A DNA stretch of 64,000 nt from Anthoceros angustus (Eukaryota; Streptophyta; Anthocerotopsida; Anthocerotales; Anthocerotaceae), in the NCBI GenBank assembly GCA_010909165.1, contig MU008161.1:1984001-2048000 (forward strand), in the 5' to 3' direction. The notes under the pieces were generated by a model, which did not search any database, was not told the origin of the DNA, and saw only the letters and a program-made list of their open reading frames with translations. Below, piece by piece: positions 11,740-22,889 of the stretch. Every line of letters starts with the position of its first letter. Position 1 is the stretch's first letter. The position numbers and the translations under genes were made by a program.

Positions 11740-12600
11740 TTCTACACATTCACATCTAAGAACACCTTCAACGAGTGTAACCCCTGGACAACCCTCATAC
11801 GAAGCACAAAATGCACGAATCTGGGGCGTGATATATTCATGCAACAACAATTCAGATCTCAAATAGCCTTCAGCTGATCAGACTAAGATATCTAAGTGGC
11901 AATCTATTTAGGCATTTAATTCCACAAAGATATCAAGAAATCCTGCAGATATGAAAGTCGAGTTGGCTCGCAATTTTGACTATCAGGCTTGGAACCATAA
12001 TTATGGAATAACATCCATTATCGATCTCAAGAAAAAACAATGTAAGTAGTTAGTAACAAGAAAGCATAATATCATCAAGGTTTGAGCATGAAAGACGAGA
12101 GAAACGATGTGGCTAAAGCATTCTTATATACGTGCAAACGAGAGAAAAATCCTAGCGTTCGGGCACGCTAGTTTTCAATCAACTCCTAAATGTGTCTCCT
12201 TCTCCATATGCTCATATGGGTATAAAATAGCGCACTTCACCTCCTTTAACACTATTTTCAAAACAAAGGTGTAATTCAAGCATCAAGTGGATGAATTGTT
12301 CCTCACTTCCAATGGTCATACCAAGCCCAACCTTGCCCAAAGATATTTCTAGAAGCTGCCTCAAGTTGAACCCATCTTTGCTGATAAACCCATTTAGAAG
12401 TTGAAGCCGATCTTTTCATGTTGCGGTTCACCAAAAACTCTCATTCCTAACCACTAGAGGTCTACCACCATAAGATCCGACTGCTTGAAATATATAATCC
12501 CCCCCCGAATCCTTGAGGTATGATGCTACTACTTCCCAAATATCATCTTTTTCAATGAAATCCATGAGAAATATTTCGACCCCAAGAAATATAAGTTTAC
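11740..12600. other. AT-rich stretch, no gene seen
   Basis: Mostly non-coding AT-rich sequence. From about 12500 it grades into a degraded Ty3/gypsy reverse-transcriptase frame (IEKDD-like, FLGVEIF on either strand). I see no complete gene, RNA gene or repeat array. Confidence 0.4.
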
Positions 12601-13805
12601 GTTCCAGGAGATCGAATATCTGGACCATGAGATTGTGCCAGGAGGCATCATGCCACAGTTGGCTAAGATTCAAGCAGTGATACAGATGCCAAGACTCAAG
12701 GATATGGCCTCACTGCGGGCATTTCTGGGGTTGGTCAACTATTACCGTAGGTTCATGAAGAACCTTAGGTCGATTTGCAAACCTCTATATGTGATGTTGA
12801 AGAAGGAGGCTACATGGCACTGGGATCAAGACCAGGAATTGGCTTGGCAAGATCTGAGGGATCAGCTGGCGGAGAAGCCCATGTTACTCAGACCCGATTT
12901 TGAGGCCCCATTTGTGCTACATACCGACTAAAGCATTGCAGGCATAGGCACAATCTTATCACAAGTCGATGCAGAAGGGACAGAGCGTGTTGTGGCATAT
13001 GCCAGCATATCTAACAATTCAGCGAAGGTGAATTACTCCTCGTATGAGGGTGAGTGCTTGGCTGAATTCAGCATGAGCATGCCTTCAAATGTCTCATGCC
13101 GATTCTGCGAGATTTCAAGTGCATCCACACTGTCTTCTACAGCCATTAGAGCCACGAACAGACTAGGCACTGCCTTCCCTCGGCCAGTGTCCTATCAAAC
13201 TCCAGTAACATCACTATTATCCTGTAAGGATTGCGACTGAGGGCATCTGCGTTGTGGTAGACCTTCCCTGCCCTGTGAATGATCTCCATATCATATTCAA
13301 ACAACATGAGCGCCCACCTGGCCAACTTGCCACCAACTTCATGTTGCTCATGAGCCAATGAAGTGGTTGATGATCAGTTACCAACTGGAATCTTCGACCA
13401 AACAAATACACTCGAGAGTGCAGCACTGCCCAAGAATGGTGAGTGGAAGGACAGAAGAATGTGTGGAGACTACCGACCACTGAACAAGGTTACACCAATG
13501 GAAAGGTATCGATGCTAACGCACGAGATCTTCGGCCGCGATTTGCAAGGCGTATTTCACTACATTGGATTTCCGCCCGGGATTCAACCAGATTGTCATAG
13601 TAGAGCAGGATAAGTGCAAGTCGGCATTTTGGGGCAAGGATCAATTGAAAGTGAGAATCCATGCCCTTTGGTCCAAGAATGCTTCTATATATGTCTAGCG
13701 AGTTGTTGATCTGGAACTATGGGGACTGTCGTTTGTTCGATGCTACATTGATGACATCTTCGTCTTCAGTGAAACACTAGAGGACCACCTGGAGCATCTA
13801 TAGAC
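12560..13805 (+). mobile_element. Ty3/gypsy pol relic, rearranged order (copy 1)
   Basis: 12635-12931 (+) encodes the reverse-transcriptase thumb and RNase H start: LRAFLGLVNYYRRFMKN, then FVLHTD and a stop where the RNase H continues (GIGTILSQVDAEGTERVVAY, YSSYEGECLA). From about 13430 down to 13146 the coding sense flips: the minus strand carries the RNase H middle and end (RRFQLVTDHQPLHWLMSN, EIIHRAGKVYHNADALSRNP). From 13430 to 13800 (+) the N-terminal RT part follows: MCGDYRPLNKVTPMERY, FTTLDF, then CYIDDIFVFSETLEDHLEHL with the YIDD catalytic box. The order is therefore 3' pol, inverted RNase H, 5' pol. Frameshifts and stops show it is dead. Confidence 0.85.
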
Positions 13806-13989
13806 ATAATATTAATCCGTCACGTCATCAATCCGGTGTTTTAAATAAGCACCCGAAAGAGTGCCACATCATCCAACTAGAAAACCCCGTTGTGAACCGA
13901 GTCTTAAAACTTGCCATCATGAAACTTAAACCAATTTACGGAGGTTTTAGATGTTTGTAAAGATTGGGACATTTGCAATTTTGTAAAAC

Positions 13990-14946
13990 ACCCTCTCCCT
14001 AGTAGTAATTACTAGATTGTCTAAGTCGATTGAGTAATCTTGTGAGATGAGTGGAATCAGAATGCCGTGTTGCATGTGTCAAACAACGCAATAAACTTAT
14101 CCATGAAAATGATTGGCATACCTTATTGTGTTGCCCATCTTGATTGATGAATAAATATGTTCTGCTTTCTCTATGCCTTAGCACTTGAATGCCTAAACAA
14201 AATAAGAGTTCTCGACAGGATGTCATAGAGAAACTCTTTGCAAGCATTAATCTAGTATCTTCTCGGATAGCCTAGGAATTAGACATAAGACTTTATCATC
14301 GTAGACACCTAGCACTATAAAATGATTATTATATCATTTGATGTAAATGTTGCTATTTGAGTTTAACCTAGAAAAACCTAGGGACTTCAAGCTAATTTAA
14401 AATACCACTTCATGGCGCTTTGCTTGAGTCCATATAAGGACTTTAATAGTTTGCTGGCATTATACTTTTTTTATCTTTAACTTATATACCCTCGTGTATT
14501 TCCGTATAAATTGTGTGGTCGAGGTCACCATATACGAAAGCTATTTTAACATCTAATTGGATGAGCTCATAATCGTGATGAGAAGCCAAAGCTATGAGGA
14601 TCCTTAATGAGGTTATTTTTAGTACATGGCTAAGAGTCTCATCATAATCGAAACCATATTTTGTGAATAACCTTTAGGAATTAATCGACTTTATATCTTT
14701 GTATACCGTCATCCGCATTTAATTTAATTCGATGGTCCATTTAAAACCTACAAGTTTTACATTTTAGTGGTAAGGTGGTTAGTGTCCAAGTTTTGTTAGC
14801 TTTCAAGGAATCTAATTTTGACCTTATTGCTTTCTTCCAATTTTCTCTTCATGCACATGTGATGGCCTCTTGATACTTGTGCCAAAATATTCTTAGGGTC
14901 CCATTAGTAGGGGAATATCTATTAATTTTACTTGCGTTAGAATGTT
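13990..14946 (-). mobile_element. Ty1/copia reverse-transcriptase relic (copy 1, truncated)
   Basis: The minus strand carries LAKSFSMTS, LLFCLGIQVLRHRESRTYLF and NQDGQHNKVCQS, the region after the YVDD box of copia RT. The upstream RT part is present but frameshifted compared with the second copy at 16100-17090. It directly abuts the gypsy relic through a 13806-13990 linker of AT-rich non-coding DNA containing TGCCACATCATCC. It is the first unit of a tandem duplication. Confidence 0.75.
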
Positions 14947-15915
14947 GAAGAAGGAGGCTACATGGCAATCGGATCAAGACCAGAATTGGCTTGGCAAGAT
15001 CCGAGGATCACCGCTGAAGCCCATGTTACTCGTAACCCGATTTTGAGGCCCCATTTGTGCTACATACCGACTAAAGCAGTGCATAGGCACAATCTTATCA
15101 CAAGTCGATGCAGAAGGGACAGCGTGTTGTGGCATATGCCAAGATATCTAACAACAAGGTGAATTACTCCGTGATGAGGGTGAGTGCTTGAATTCAAGCA
15201 TGAGCATGCCTTCAAATGTCTCATGCCGATTGCGAGATTTCAAGTGCATCCACACTGCTCTCTCACCATTAGAGCCACGACTAGGCACTTCCCTCGCCGG
15301 TCCTATCAAACTCCAGTAACATCACTATTATCCTGTAAGGATTGCGACTGAGGGCATCTGCGTTGTGGTAGACCTTCCCTGCCCTGTGAATGATCTCCAT
15401 ATCATATTCAAACAACATGAGCGCCCACCTGGCCAACTTGCCACCAACTTCATGTTGCTCATGAGCCAATGAAGTGGTTGATGATCAGTTACCAACTGGA
15501 ATCTTCGACCAAACAAATACACTCGAGAGTGCAGCACTGCCCAAGAATGGTGAGTGGAAGGACAGAAGAATGTGTGGAGACTACCGACCACTGAACAAGG
15601 TTACACCAATGGAAAGGTATCTGATGCTAACGCCAGACGAGATCTTCGACGCGATTTGCAAGGCGAAGTATTTCACTACATTGGATTTCCGCTCGGGATT
15701 CAACCAGATTGTCATAGTAGAGCAGGATAAGTGCAAGTCGGCATTTTGGGGCAAGGATCAATTGTGAAAGTGAGAATCCATGCCCTTTGGTCTGAAGAAT
15801 GCTTCTATATATGTCTAGCGAGTTGTTGATCTGGAACTATGGGGACTGTCGTTTGTTCGATGCTACATTGATGACATCTTCGTCTTCAGTGAAACACTAG
15901 AGGACCACCTGGAGC
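14947..15915 (+). mobile_element. Ty3/gypsy pol relic, rearranged order (copy 2)
   Basis: This is a second copy of the 12.8-13.8 kb relic. The first 350 bases are more degraded than copy 1 (many 2-4 base losses), while the N-terminal RT part is better preserved: an open frame at 15474-15767 runs through MCGDYRPLNKVTPMERYLML, PDEIFDAICKAKYFTTLDFR and GFNQIVIVEQDKCKSAFWG. The RNase H piece is again on the minus strand (15281-15591). The YIDD box follows near 15865. Confidence 0.85.
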
Positions 15916-16099
15916 ATCTATAGACATAATATTAATCCGTCACGTCATCAATCCGGTGTTTTAAATAAGCACCCGAAAGAGTGCCACATCATCCAACTAG
16001 AAAACCCCGTTGTGAACCGAGTCTTAAAACTTGCCACATCAGCGAAACTTAAACCAATTTACAGCGGAGGTTTTTAGATGCTGTAAAGATTGGGACATT

Positions 16100-18729
16100 T
16101 GCAATTTTGTAAAACACCCCTCTCCCTAGTAGTAATTGCTGACGAGATTGTCTAAGTCAGGATTGAGTAATCTTGTGAGATGAGTGGAATCTGTAATGCC
16201 GTGTTGCATGTGTGCTGAAACAACGCAATAAACTTATCCATGAAAATGATTGGCATACCTTATTGTGTTGCCCATCTTCGATTGATGAATAAATATGTTC
16301 TGCTTTCTCTATGCCTTAGCACTTGAATGCCTAAACAAAATAAGAGTTCTCGACAGGATGTCATAGAGAAACTCTTTGCAAGCATTAATCTAGTATCTTC
16401 TCGGATAGCCTAGGAATTAGACATAAGACTTTATCATCGACGTAGACACCTAGCACTATAAAATGATTATTATATCATTTGATGTAAATGTTGCTATTTG
16501 AGTTTAACCTAGAAAAACCTAGGGACTTCAAGCTAATTTAAAATACCACTTCATGGCGCTTTGCTTGAGTCCATATAAGGACTTTAATAGTTTGCTGGCA
16601 TTATACTTTTTTTATCTTTAACTTATATACCCTCGTGTATTTCCGTATAAATTGTGTGGTCGAGGTCACCATATACGAAAGCTATTTTAACATCTAATTG
16701 GATGAGCTCATAATCGTGATGAGAAGCCAAAGCTATGAGGATCCTTAATGAGGTTATTTTTAGTACATGGCTAAGAGTCTCATCATAATCGAAACCATAT
16801 TTTTGTGAATAACCTTTAGGAATTAATCTGACTTTATATCTTTGTATACTGTCATCCGCATTTAATTTAATTCTGATGGTCCATTTAAAACCTACAAGTT
16901 TTCTGTTTAGTGGTAAGGTGGTTAGTGTCCAAGTTTTGTTAGCTTTCAAGGAATCTAATTTTGACCTTATTGCTTTCTTCCAATTTTCTCTTCATGCACA
17001 TGTGATGGCCTCTTGATACTTGGCAGGCCAAAATATTCTTAGGGTCCCGCCAGTTAGTAGGGGAATATCTATTAATTTTACTTGCGTTAGAATGTTGAAG
17101 GCGCCTCCCCCTAATATCCGTGACATTGTCAGGTCAAGAAGTGTCCTCTTTGGTATTATCCAGATTAGGGTCTTGAGGTCCATCCATTTGTGCGATATTT
17201 TGTGGATGAGGTAAGTAATTAATATTTTCCAAATTCAGATGCCTACTTGTTGGAGCATCATATTGTGAGAGCGAGCTGCCCTAAATGGTCTTGTTGTTTA
17301 TAGTTATTTGCTGCTAGTCATTTTCTACACTCCTAATATACATGGCCAGGTATTTTGCAATAGCCACAGATCGGTTTGCATTAGGGGTTATAATTCCTCC
17401 TTCCTTTGCTGGGATATGATCCCCATCCACGATGGCTACCTCTGAAAGTGACCACGTCCAGATCCCCTACCTCGAGATCTGCCTCTGCCACTGAAGAAGG
17501 CGCTGGAGGATGCTTCTCCAGCATATGCGAAGACCTTTCATCTTGCCTCTTCAATAAGCATTGCACTAATTACTTTGTTAATTGTTAGGGGTTGTACTCC
17601 CGACAAACTTTGTACCACAGTGATCCAGGTTTCCGGGAGTGTTGATAAGAGGAATGCGGCTGTGAGATCCTCAGAGATATTCAAGCCCACATCTTGAAAT
17701 TTGATTGTCTAGCTGCGCAAGATCATTGCATGATGATCTACGGGGTCACCTTCGGCCATTCGAAGTCCGAAATAATTTTTTGTGGTATGGATTGTGTGCA
17801 TGATGTCAGTAGCTACGTAGACTTCATGCAGTTGCTTCCATACACCAGCTGCAGTTTCTGTGCCTTCTAGTTGCTGGAGGTTTCCCTGGCGTATGCTTTG
17901 CATAAGAACATTTCGGCCTCTTGGTTCTTTTCTTCCCATTCGTCTTTTTGAGCTTAAGTAGCATTTGGTGCAGATGGTTGGGGAATCGGGACGGTTGGAT
18001 TGCCCAAGCCGCCAACATAACCCCAAAGTTTCCTCTCCTTTAAGATGTTGGTTATCCGAAACTTGCACATAGGGAAGTTGTGTTGCTGCCCATTAAAACT
18101 CTCTTCTTTTGACAAGGATATATGTGAAGCTAACATGTTGGGTTTGCAAGGTAAAGATGGTATGTCTAATTGTGTCGTTGATTGCTAACTGCAGAATAAT
18201 CACTACTTTGTAGATTTTGTGTGATTGAGTGCTTTGCTCAAGAGTGGTGATTTTGTATAGTATGGAATCCTGAATTTCTTGAATTTCATCTGCAAGGATT
18301 GGGTGTGGGAAGTTTGGCTGTTTGGACAGAATGTTAAGGTGGGTGGCAATGCAATCTCTTACATGTGCTGGTGAGAGCTTTGACAAATCTATGTCGAACT
18401 GCATGGTAAACTGATGGATCATTGCGAGAGACCTGATATTGCGATTTGGATGTATGCGCAATCATTATAATCGGTTGAGTTGAATTCTCCTCGTAGGAGA
18501 ATGTTGATTTGTGAATGTTCTCCTAATGCAGAGTATATCCATAGATTTTCCTTTGCCTCTTTTAGATAGGTTTGCACTATGCACGTTCTGCGCTGTTCAA
18601 GATGCTGAGAAATTTGTATAGCACGTCTGCGCAAGCAGTGGCGCCTTTGATGGCCGGGCATGATGGAGGCTTATACGGGTCATGATTATACATGTAAGAT
18701 TGGTGAGCGAGAAGCCTACTCTGATACCA
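16100..18729 (-). mobile_element. Ty1/copia relic with RT, gag and primer-binding site
   Basis: On the minus strand, from high to low coordinates, the order is as follows. A primer-binding site at about 18715-18729 reads TGGTATCAGAGTAGG, matching the initiator-tRNA-Met form TGGTATCAGAG. A gag region at 18661-17709 includes MQSIRQGNLQQLEGTETAAG, VWKQLHEVYVA and LRMAEGDPVDHH. RT at 16949-16623 includes LVGFKWTIRIKLNADDSIQR, LIPKGYSQKYGFDYDETLS and HDYELIQLDVKIAF. A frameshifted continuation holds KSLYGLKQ and the VYVDD box near 16440. Protease and integrase are missing between gag and RT, so the element is internally deleted. The 5' LTR abuts the PBS at 18730. Confidence 0.85.
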
Positions 18730-18912
18730 TGTCATAATCAGGCAGTAAGATTCGATGTATTCAATTGAACTGTAAACGAGCGCACGAAGAGCGCTTTTCA
18801 GAGGGGCAAGGCCCAGAAACGTTATGTCTCTTTAAGGTTTAAGACGTAACCATTCGTATCATACTCGTATTGAGACGTGCCCTAAAAGGACATTATACTA
18901 CTTACTTTAGCA
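18730..18912 (-). repeat. Probable 5' LTR remnant of the minus-strand copia element
   Basis: Starts TGTCATAATCAGGCAG immediately next to the primer-binding site, as an LTR should, and could end at CTTTAGCA near 18912. The far border is a guess because no matching 3' LTR was found in the window. Confidence 0.5.
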
Positions 18913-18933
18913 AAGAAAGGGTCTGTCATGCCG

Positions 18934-19498
18934 TGTGATACTAATCTCTGCACTTGGGTTTAGTGTTTGATTAGCATTAATTAATCTAATTACTTATCTT
19001 CAAGTAAGTAATTAGTGTTAATTAATCTAAAGTGCTTATGTTAATTAAGCGTTGATTAGTGTTAATTAATCTAATGTGCTTATGTTAATTAAGCATTGAT
19101 TAGTGTTAATTAAACATGGTTAGCAATAGCTAAGTGGATAAGCTCAAGTAATATGCTTTGGCATATTCCTTGCATATTATAGTGTATTCTTAGGATACAA
19201 TAGCTAAGTGGATAAGCTCAAGTAATATGCTTTGGCATATTCCTTGCATATTATAGTGTATTCTTAGGATATTTCGCATACCGATGCCAATAGGATATCT
19301 TAGGAATATGCCAGTGGTCTAGTATATAGACCCTTCCATTGAGGACAAGCTCAGATCATAGCTTGTCCTCTAGATATGCAATGCAAGGCGTTGTGAGGAG
19401 GCCAAAGCTATGACTGAGAGCGATGTGAGGAATTTGCGTGTTGTTCTCGTGGGAGAGTGTGTTTGTGCCACACGTGCGAGCTACTCCCTCCTGTTGTT
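18934..19498 (+). repeat. LTR-like repeat, left copy (partner 30794-31304)
   Basis: Begins TGTGATACTAATCTCTGCAC and ends CTACTCCCTCCTGTTGTT. It contains nested TTAATTAATCTAAT and TGTTAATTAAGCATTGATTAG repeats and a direct duplication of TAGCTAAGTGGATAAGCTC. The right copy keeps the same order with small deletions. The spacing of about 11.9 kb and shared orientation are what a long or nested LTR element would give. The 3' ends do not close in a shared CA, so exact LTR borders are unsure. Confidence 0.6.
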
Positions 19499-19524
19499 AC
19501 AAGCTATGATCTCGTGTGTGCACT

Positions 19525-19680
19525 AGATAGGCGATGCTAGGCGATGCCAGGCGATGCTAGCGTGCTAGGCGATGCCAGCGATGCCAGGCGATGCTAGATG
19601 CTAGGTGCTAGGTGCTAGGTGACGCTAGCGATGCCAGGCGATGCCAGGCGCTAGGCGATGCTAGGCGACGCTAGCAGGCG
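19525..19680 (+). repeat. GCGATGCTAG-type minisatellite
   Basis: About 150 bases of short units near 10-11 bp, variants of GGCGATGCTAGGCGATGCCA, with some shortened ones (GGTGCTA). It leads directly into the lysine-rich minisatellite. No coding role seen. Confidence 0.75.
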
Positions 19681-19685
19681 ATTTG

Positions 19686-20065
19686 TGCAGGCCAAGGCCA
19701 AGAGGAGGAGGCAAGGCCAAGGAGGAGGAGGCAAGCCCAAGGCCAAGGAGAGGAGGCTGAAGAAGGCCAAGGAGACTCAAGTCCAAGGCCAAGGAGAGGA
19801 GGAGAAGAAGCCCAAGTCCAAGGCCAAGGAGAGGAAGAAGCCCAAGTCCAAGGCCAAGGAGAGGAGGCGAAGAAGCCCAAGTCCAAGGCCAAGGAGAGGA
19901 GGCGAAGAAGCCCAAGTCCAAGGCCAAGGAGAGGAGGCGAAGCCCAAGTCCAAGGCCAAGGAGAGGAGGCGAAGAAGCCCAAGTCCAAGGCCAAGGAGAG
20001 GAGGCAAGAAGTCCAAGGCCAAGGCCAAGGCCAAGGAGAGGAGGCAAGAAGAAGAAGCCTACCAA
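19686..20065 (+). repeat. Lys/Arg-coding minisatellite inside an open frame
   Basis: Units of roughly 36 bp (GGCCAAGGAGAGGAGGCGAA followed by GAAGCCCAAGTCCAA) are repeated about nine times with length changes. One frame stays open from 19658 to 20077, giving KSKAKERRRRSPSPRPRRGG-like repeats. Shorter versions (CCCAAGGCCAAGGAGAGGAG) recur at about 20912-20936 and 21566-21584 next to gag sequences, suggesting the array expanded from the basic linker of this element's gag. It may not be a real gene. Confidence 0.7.
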
Positions 20066-20079
20066 GGAGAGGAATGAGG

Positions 20080-20430
20080 CCTCCACAGGGGCTGGCCTTT
20101 AAGGCCAACCAACCAAGGGAGAAACAAGAGTATTTTACTCTTGGGCCCTGGATTCCAAGGGATAAGGGGAAGCGGATAGACATGGGTATGTCATCAGTCC
20201 ATTTGATTTCACTTTCTGTCCAAAAGTCCTAGTCGGCACCCCATCCAGGTACTGATCCACCCACGGTGCTTAACTCTGAGTTCCTATGCCTTTGCTATCC
20301 AACTCACCCAGCTCACATTTTTGATATAGCCTGCAGAGTATTTGTATGTGATTTTAACATGCATAGATACTTAGAGGTTTCACTAATCACGATCTAAGAT
20401 AGCGGGTGTGTTAACCTTGATTAAGGGTTT
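20080..20430. other. Non-coding spacer before gag relics
   Basis: Around 350 bases without a supported gene or repeat. The position between the left LTR-like repeat plus minisatellites and gag fits an untranslated leader, which is inference. Confidence 0.3.
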
Positions 20431-20579
20431 GATCTAGCCACTAACCGCCTGGAGTGCATGCTCGACACACTCGATCCGGACGGAGCTACCAACCAGAAGT
20501 CCATCGAGCGAATTCAAGTCCCGACCAAGAGGAGAAGTAACACCTCGATTTTGGTACCACCAAGGACGCGGAGGAACCC

Positions 20580-22860
20580 AAATGACACAATCAACAATCT
20601 TTGAAGGATCCGTGGAGTGGCAACACACAAGACAAAGTGCTGGACAACTCGGTAGCGGCGAGGAGGACTTGTCTCTTGGAGTCGTCAAGATGGGAGGAGA
20701 CAAGGATCGAATGGAGTTGTTCACAGGACGAGCGGCACCTTGCCACGGAGGACTTCATCGAGAAATGCAGTGCGGTGTGTGCGGAGATGGAATTGAAGAC
20801 CGGATACACGAAGCGATACGGCTTCATCCAAATGCCAAGTACTTGGGGATGAAGCATTGGCGTGCTATCGCGAGCACAAAGGTTGTTGGCCTGGAGGAGG
20901 CAAGAAGCCCAAGCCCAAGGCCAAGGAGAGGAGGCGGTGCACCGTGGGCACGATCCCATCGAAGAGATGTTTGACATCTTCCGGAGTTTCGCAAGCACGG
21001 ATGAGAAGATCTCCGGTGACACACTTCAAGATGAAGTCGGCGAGATGGCTTATCAAGAATCGACCGGTTGATGTGACACCAAGATCATGAGTGACCGTGC
21101 TGCAGAGAATGCGGGCATTGCCATATACGCTGCGCATGAAGGTGCAACAAGCGGTGCACAGACGAAGGGCAACACTACACCCTCAAGGAAGTGTACGAGA
21201 TGGCTGATAGGGCCCGCCGACACTTTCTCTCGTCTTTGTTGCAAGTGATTACTCCGGCACAAGTAGGAGTGGTGGGCGACATGGCCAAGCGGAGGTCGAG
21301 TGGAGGAGCTCGGCGAGACAAGCCAGCCCACACCAAGTGGCGAGCCCTGCGTGAGGTGCCGAGGACGGACCATTCCCCTCATGAGTGCGAGCATGCATTC
21401 GGAGGAGTCAAGGGTGAGGAGCCATGCCCTAGGTGTGGAGGTACGGCACAATGAAGCGGCATGTTGGGAGAAGCATCCGAATTGCGGCCTACGGGTTATC
21501 GAGCGGCGGCCAATGCATCTGCGTCAACCTCATCCACAAAATCGGCGAAAGCAAGTGGAGGAGGCAAGCCCAAGGCCAAGTCCCGTGGACAAAAAGCGGG
21601 AAGCATCAAAGAAGGCGATGGGCGCTCGTGGCACGCCTTGCAAAGCTGGAAGTTGGTGCGGAAGGCGAAGATCAAGGAGAGCGGCGGTTCATCATCGAGG
21701 ACGAAGAAGATGAGCACAAGCTTGGATACATGGCGGCGTGACCGGATCCAAGGGCAAGGGAGGACTTGTCTCTTGGAGTCGCCAAGATGGGAGGAGACAA
21801 GGATCGAATGGAGTTGTTCACAGGACGAGCGGCACCTTGCCACCGGAGGACTTCATCGAGAAGTACGCGTGTGTGCGGAGATGGAATTGAAGACCGGATA
21901 CACGAAGCGATACGGCTTCATCCAAATGCCAAGTACTTGGGGATGAAGCATTGGCGTGCTATCGCGAGCACAAGGCGAGGCTGTTGAGCGACACTGGAGG
22001 ACCAGTGAGTAGCGCTCAAGCTGGAAGGAACCAGGCAGACGGAGTGGCACCGAGTGGGCACGATCCCATCAAGAGATGTTTGACATCTTCCGGAGTTTCG
22101 CAAGCACGGATGAGAAGATCTCCGATGACACACTTCAAGATGAAGTCAGAGACCGCAAAGATGGCTTATCAAGAATCGACCAGGTACGTGACACCAAGAT
22201 CATGAGTGACCGACGCAGAGAAGTACTTGCAGCATTGCCATATGCATGCGCATGAAGGTGCAACAAGCGGTGCACAGACGAAGGGCAACACTACACCCTC
22301 AAGGAAGTGTACGAGATGGTCGACAAGATAGGGCCCGCCGACACTTTCTCTCGTCTTTGTTGCAAGTGATTACTCCAAAGACAAGTAGGAGTGGTGGACG
22401 ACATGACCGACGCGGAGGTCGAGTGGAGGAGCTCGGCGAGACAAGCCAGCACACACCCCAAGTGACGAGCCCTGCGTGAGGTGCCGAGGACGGACCATTC
22501 CCCTCATGAGTGCGAGCATGCATTCGGAGGAGTCAAGGGTGAGGAGCCATGCCCTAGGTGTGGAGGTACGGCACAATGAAGCGGCATGTTGGGAGAAGCA
22601 TCCGAATTGCGGCCTACGGGTTATCGAGCAGCAACCCCGCCAATGCATCACGCCAACCTCATCCACAAAATCAAGAGCAAAGGCGCCGTGGAGGAGGCAC
22701 TGCAAGTCCCGTGGACAAAAGAAACGGGAAGCATCAAAGAAGACGATGGATGCTACGTGGCACGCCTTGCAAAGCTGGAGAAGTTGGTGCGGCGAAGATC
22801 AAGGAGAGCAGCTCATCATCGAGGACTAAGAAGATGAGCACAAGCTTGATACATGGCGAC
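20580..22860 (+). mobile_element. Retroelement gag relic with CCHC knuckle, two tandem copies
   Basis: Two copies (about 20580-21740 and 21740-22860) share TCTTGGAGTCG, GAAGACCGGATACACGAAGC, the frame LATEDFIEKCSAV then KTGYTKRYGFIQMP, and DPIEEMFDIFRSFASTDEK. A zinc knuckle is readable at 21425-21470 and 22550-22595 as CPRCGG, then HNEAACWEKHP, i.e. C-x2-C-x4-H-x4-C. In both copies one base is missing between Gly and His (ACGGCAC), which breaks the frame. A basic linker (GGKPKAKSRGQK) follows. Small indels separate the copies throughout, and neither is intact. Confidence 0.7.
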
Positions 22861-22889
22861 CGGATCCAAGGGCAGGGAAGAAACCTCCG

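Larger units (their letters stand above)
12796..17096. repeat. Tandem duplication of the gypsy/copia mosaic (~2.15 kb offset)
   Basis: Unit 1 (about 12796-14946) and unit 2 (about 14947-17096) share the same order of gypsy and copia pieces. At the junction near 14942-14952 the end of one unit (CTTGCGTTAGAATGTTGAAG) meets the start of the next (GTTGAAGAAGGAGGC), sharing ATGTTGAAG. The same nine bases occur at the outer start near 12793 (GTGATGTTGAAG) and the outer end near 17091. The block 13200-13500 is almost identical to 15310-15610, while the flanks differ by many small indels. Confidence 0.8.

Noticed and set aside
19661-20183. Long Leu/Trp-Pro-rich open frames on the minus strand over the minisatellite
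   Set aside because: They are the reverse reading of the CCAAGG-type repeat and exist only because the array lacks stops in several frames.
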